64,000 nt of DNA, taken from contig NC_079372.1 in NCBI RefSeq assembly GCF_021018895.1, positions 17,354,318 to 17,418,317 on the forward strand, given 5' to 3'. This DNA is from Seriola aureovittata (taxonomy: Eukaryota; Chordata; Actinopteri; Carangiformes; Carangidae). The translations under genes and the position numbers were made by a program. The notes beneath the pieces were generated by a model, which was not told where the DNA came from, did no database searches, and saw only the letters and a program-made list of their open reading frames with translations. This document shows positions 61,230 through 64,000 of this stretch, in pieces. Each line of letters opens with the position of its first letter. Position 1 is the first letter of the stretch.

Positions 61230-61500
61230 CTGTGGACTTTTGAACATGGCGGGTGAAATAGAATACAGTGAGTACTCGACCAGTCAGAGATGTTCAGCAC
61301 TGCAGACCACACCCCCCAAAACTCCCTGAACCTTTGGAAAGTACCCCCCCCCAACCAGGGACTTTTTTGGGGGTCGATCAATTACCCTGGAACTAAATTT
61401 AAACCCTGGTTCCTGCGGTGGAAACGTGCATAGTTCCCTCAAAAGGTTCCTGGTTTCTGGGGAAAGTTACCGCGGTGGAAACGCGGCTTTAGAGCGAGCC
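61230..61500. repeat. Possible dispersed repeat
   Basis: The related segments CCTGCGGTGGAAACGTGCAT and TACCGCGGTGGAAACGCGGC, with ACCCTGGAAC and GGTTCCTGG, resemble a fish non-autonomous element from memory. Ends not determined. Confidence 0.4.
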
Positions 61501-64000
61501 TCGCCGCCTCAATCAGAGACGGCCAAAGTCAGGGGTGGGAGCTTGTGCCTGTCAATGAATACATTATTGGCTTCTGGTCTATTACTCCTCCCCCACCGAA
61601 GCTTCAGGCTAGCGTTAGCTGCTGGAAGACATCGCTACGGTTGACTCACAGGCTAGCAAGCTCCTGGGATTACAACTATTTCCATCCTTTGAATTATTTT
61701 CCATTCACTCTCTCTATTCCCCAATTTACACACTATTCTCATCTTTTTTTCTTTCCCGCTTTTACACACACTCACACACACTCACATAAAGACCGAACAG
61801 TCGCTGACAGGTCGTTTCTCCCAGGACAGCTCATCCCCTGTGCCGCGGCCCATGTCCTGCTTAGTTCTGTTTAATATTGCAACAGACAGGGTCAGACGTG
61901 AAGGAGGGATGGAGGCATGAGCTGATGGAGGAGAGGAAGGAGAGAGAGAGTCATCAAGCTGAAATGGCTGGTGGGCCACTGGGCTTTCCTGTAGTACCTC
62001 ATTTCTGCTGGAGGGATGGAAGAAAATGATAAGAACTGAAGAGAGATAGAACAGGAGGAGGGAGAAGAGGAAGATGGAGGAAGAGAAAAAAACGGAGAGC
62101 AACATGCAGAAACGAAACAGACCCCTCAGTATCTGTAAGAAGGTAAAAACTCAAACCTTGCCTGAATTTCCTCAGAACACCTTGCACTAAATTCATCTTT
62201 GTTTGCAAAAGGTAAATTAAAACTAAATCTCTGTCAGTTTTCCCAGGAGCATTTTCCACTGAATTAATCTCAATCCAAGCAAAGGTGCAAACAGCGGCGC
62301 TCTTCACAGACCCTGGGTGCTTCTGGGAAATCTAGCCCTCCTCTTGTTCCTTTCATGTGAGGGAAAATGCTGCTTAGTCTAGATTCTATGTGTAAAATGA
62401 CCCCTATCCACTTTCCCATTGAGGTGTGACATAACTGGGGGACAATAGGAGGAAAGTCACCTATTAGGAGGCAGCTGTTGATCCACTAATGGTCTTAACC
62501 TAATCCACTTTTAGCTGGTTTTGGTTTGTACCTTACCCTGCTGACCTCATTATTCTCTGGTGCTGTAAATTTCCAAAATAATGATTTAACATTCATTTAT
62601 CCACTTTTAAACCCACTTATGGTGAACTGTTGCTCAGGAGTCCATGAGGCCTGTATCTCAAAGCAAGTCTGGCTCTATGGGTTATCTGGCTTCGCTGAGC
62701 TGGAGATCCTGGATAGCTGGTATCATCACGCTGGTTTTAATCTGGGTCAGACGCTCTACATGACAAGGGACATTATCTGAACCATGAGTGGAATACTTAA
62801 TGTTATATGAAATGAAACAGTGAGAGAGGCGGGGAAACTTTGCAACAGCAACATGTGATTATTAGCCAATTGAAATATACAGAACACAATCACACAACTA
62901 GAACTTAGTAAGAAGTGGTATGTACAGATACTAACAAAACTAAAGTAAGGCTAAGGCTATAAATAACTGTGGGATTAATACATACTATATGTTATATTAT
63001 AAGGAACTGGTATTTTAAATATGTTCAGTAGTCCAACGGATTATTAATAGATAATCTGTTTATTTACAAAATATTAATAGATGAACAGATGATTCCTAAA
63101 TGATCAGTTTAGTCATGATTTTTCTTAAAAAAGGTTTAAAAGTGATGTACGGCTGTTTCTGTTGCCAAAACACAGAAGAAAACTACAGATTTCTGCATAA
63201 AGAAAAGAAATGATCACCTGATCAAACATTTGCATTTATAATTTAATGAGTTAAGAAAGAATTATGCTTGAAAAGTGTGAGTAAAAAGTCCATCATCACA
63301 GAGAGGAGGGACAACAGTCTCTCCTGGTGATGCACCTGTTTTTACTGTACATACAAAAACTGACATCATGACATGACCTGACCTGACTAATCTGCTTAAA
63401 GTGGGTCACACCCACACAACTACCCCCCACCCCCCAGTTCTGATGTCAGAGAGGTGTGAAGGGGTGGTGCTGTGGGGGTTCAAATGGTGTTTGACCATCA
63501 GACAATACATGTCCCTGAACAGCGTGTGAACTTATTCTAATAAAAAGGTGACAGAAGATAATTTTTTTATTTCCAATTATCATCTTTTGGAGTTTAAAAG
63601 CATCTACACTGTCAAAAATCCTGTTGATAGCAGAAGCAATTAATATGCAGCATTAAACATGCATCTTTGATTGCCATTCGTTAGTCTGTTAGCCCGGTCC
63701 TGGTGCAATGTTCTATTTGAATCCCGGAGTGGACACATTAGTGTGTCTTAACATAACTGTCATAGAAATCAAATAAAGGACGGCGGTGTTCGATTCCCAT
63801 GTGAAACCAGCACTTTATGTTGTTTCTATTATCCGTGAGTGTTCGACAAAGTTAACCACGTTGTAATTAGTCTCTTGGCTTGGGTTTGCTTCCCCGTTGT
63901 CCCACAGCTTTGCCAATAGTTCTACAATCGTTCGTAATAAACAATAAACCTTTATCCAGGTCAATTATTGCTACACATTGGCCTTATTGGTAAATGCATT

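Larger units (their letters stand above)
48471..64000. other. Probable lhfpl4 intron or upstream DNA, repeat-rich, no exon seen
   Basis: No further lhfpl4 exon or other gene is visible to the right edge. The interval holds three related MITE copies, CA/GT/GA microsatellites and unclassified dispersed repeats. Because the lhfpl4 exon has an acceptor here, at least its nearest part is intron. Confidence 0.6.

Noticed and set aside
63690..63815. Possible tRNA-like boxes (TTTGAATCCCGG, GTTCGATTCCC)
   Set aside because: No A box at the right distance and no cloverleaf; not enough to call a SINE.

Overview
The window reads as nuclear DNA of a percomorph-type teleost fish. It holds intron-split vertebrate genes with GT/AG junctions, long CA/GT and GA microsatellites, tRNA-derived SINEs (one of them like the AFC SINE of perch-like fishes), MITEs, and large stretches without coding sequence. 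Most open frames here are chance products of repeats. Three real protein-coding loci can be supported.

Layout. (1) 1-9.8 kb: a complete plus-strand SRPK-family protein kinase gene. Twelve coding exons join in phase from an ATG at 941 to a TGA at 9333-9335, followed by an AATAAA at 9781. It encodes 413 residues, closest to SRPK3 but with an unusually short spacer in the kinase domain. A nearly intact SINE with target-site duplications sits in an intron. (2) 11.07-12.10 kb: a complete three-exon minus-strand gene for a small secreted beta-microseminoprotein-like protein of 113 residues, with a TATA box upstream. (3) 14.77-35.4 kb: about 20.6 kb of AT-rich tandem satellite built from two related monomers of about 36 and 25 bp. 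A tRNA-derived SINE head with Pol III A and B boxes and a T12-13 tract recurs in it: 12 complete copies and 3 truncated ones. The copies fall into subtypes that recur in the order expected of higher-order repeats. (4) 35.4-48.2 kb: non-coding DNA with older transposon fragments, including a hAT-like MITE, an element of about 1.1 kb with 16-bp perfect terminal inverted repeats, and a strong short hairpin. (5) 48.23-48.47 kb: one minus-strand exon of lhfpl4, a tetraspan auxiliary subunit of GABA-A receptors. Its upstream exons lie beyond the right edge. (6) 48.5-64 kb: probably intronic or upstream DNA of lhfpl4, with three copies of one fold-back MITE family, microsatellites and unclassified dispersed repeats.

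The three genes show no functional link (splicing-factor kinase, secreted cysteine-rich peptide, synaptic tetraspanin-like protein) and are simply chromosomal neighbours. The most unusual object is the satellite, which has amplified a potentially Pol III-competent, self-terminating unit of about 108 bp every 0.6-2 kb.
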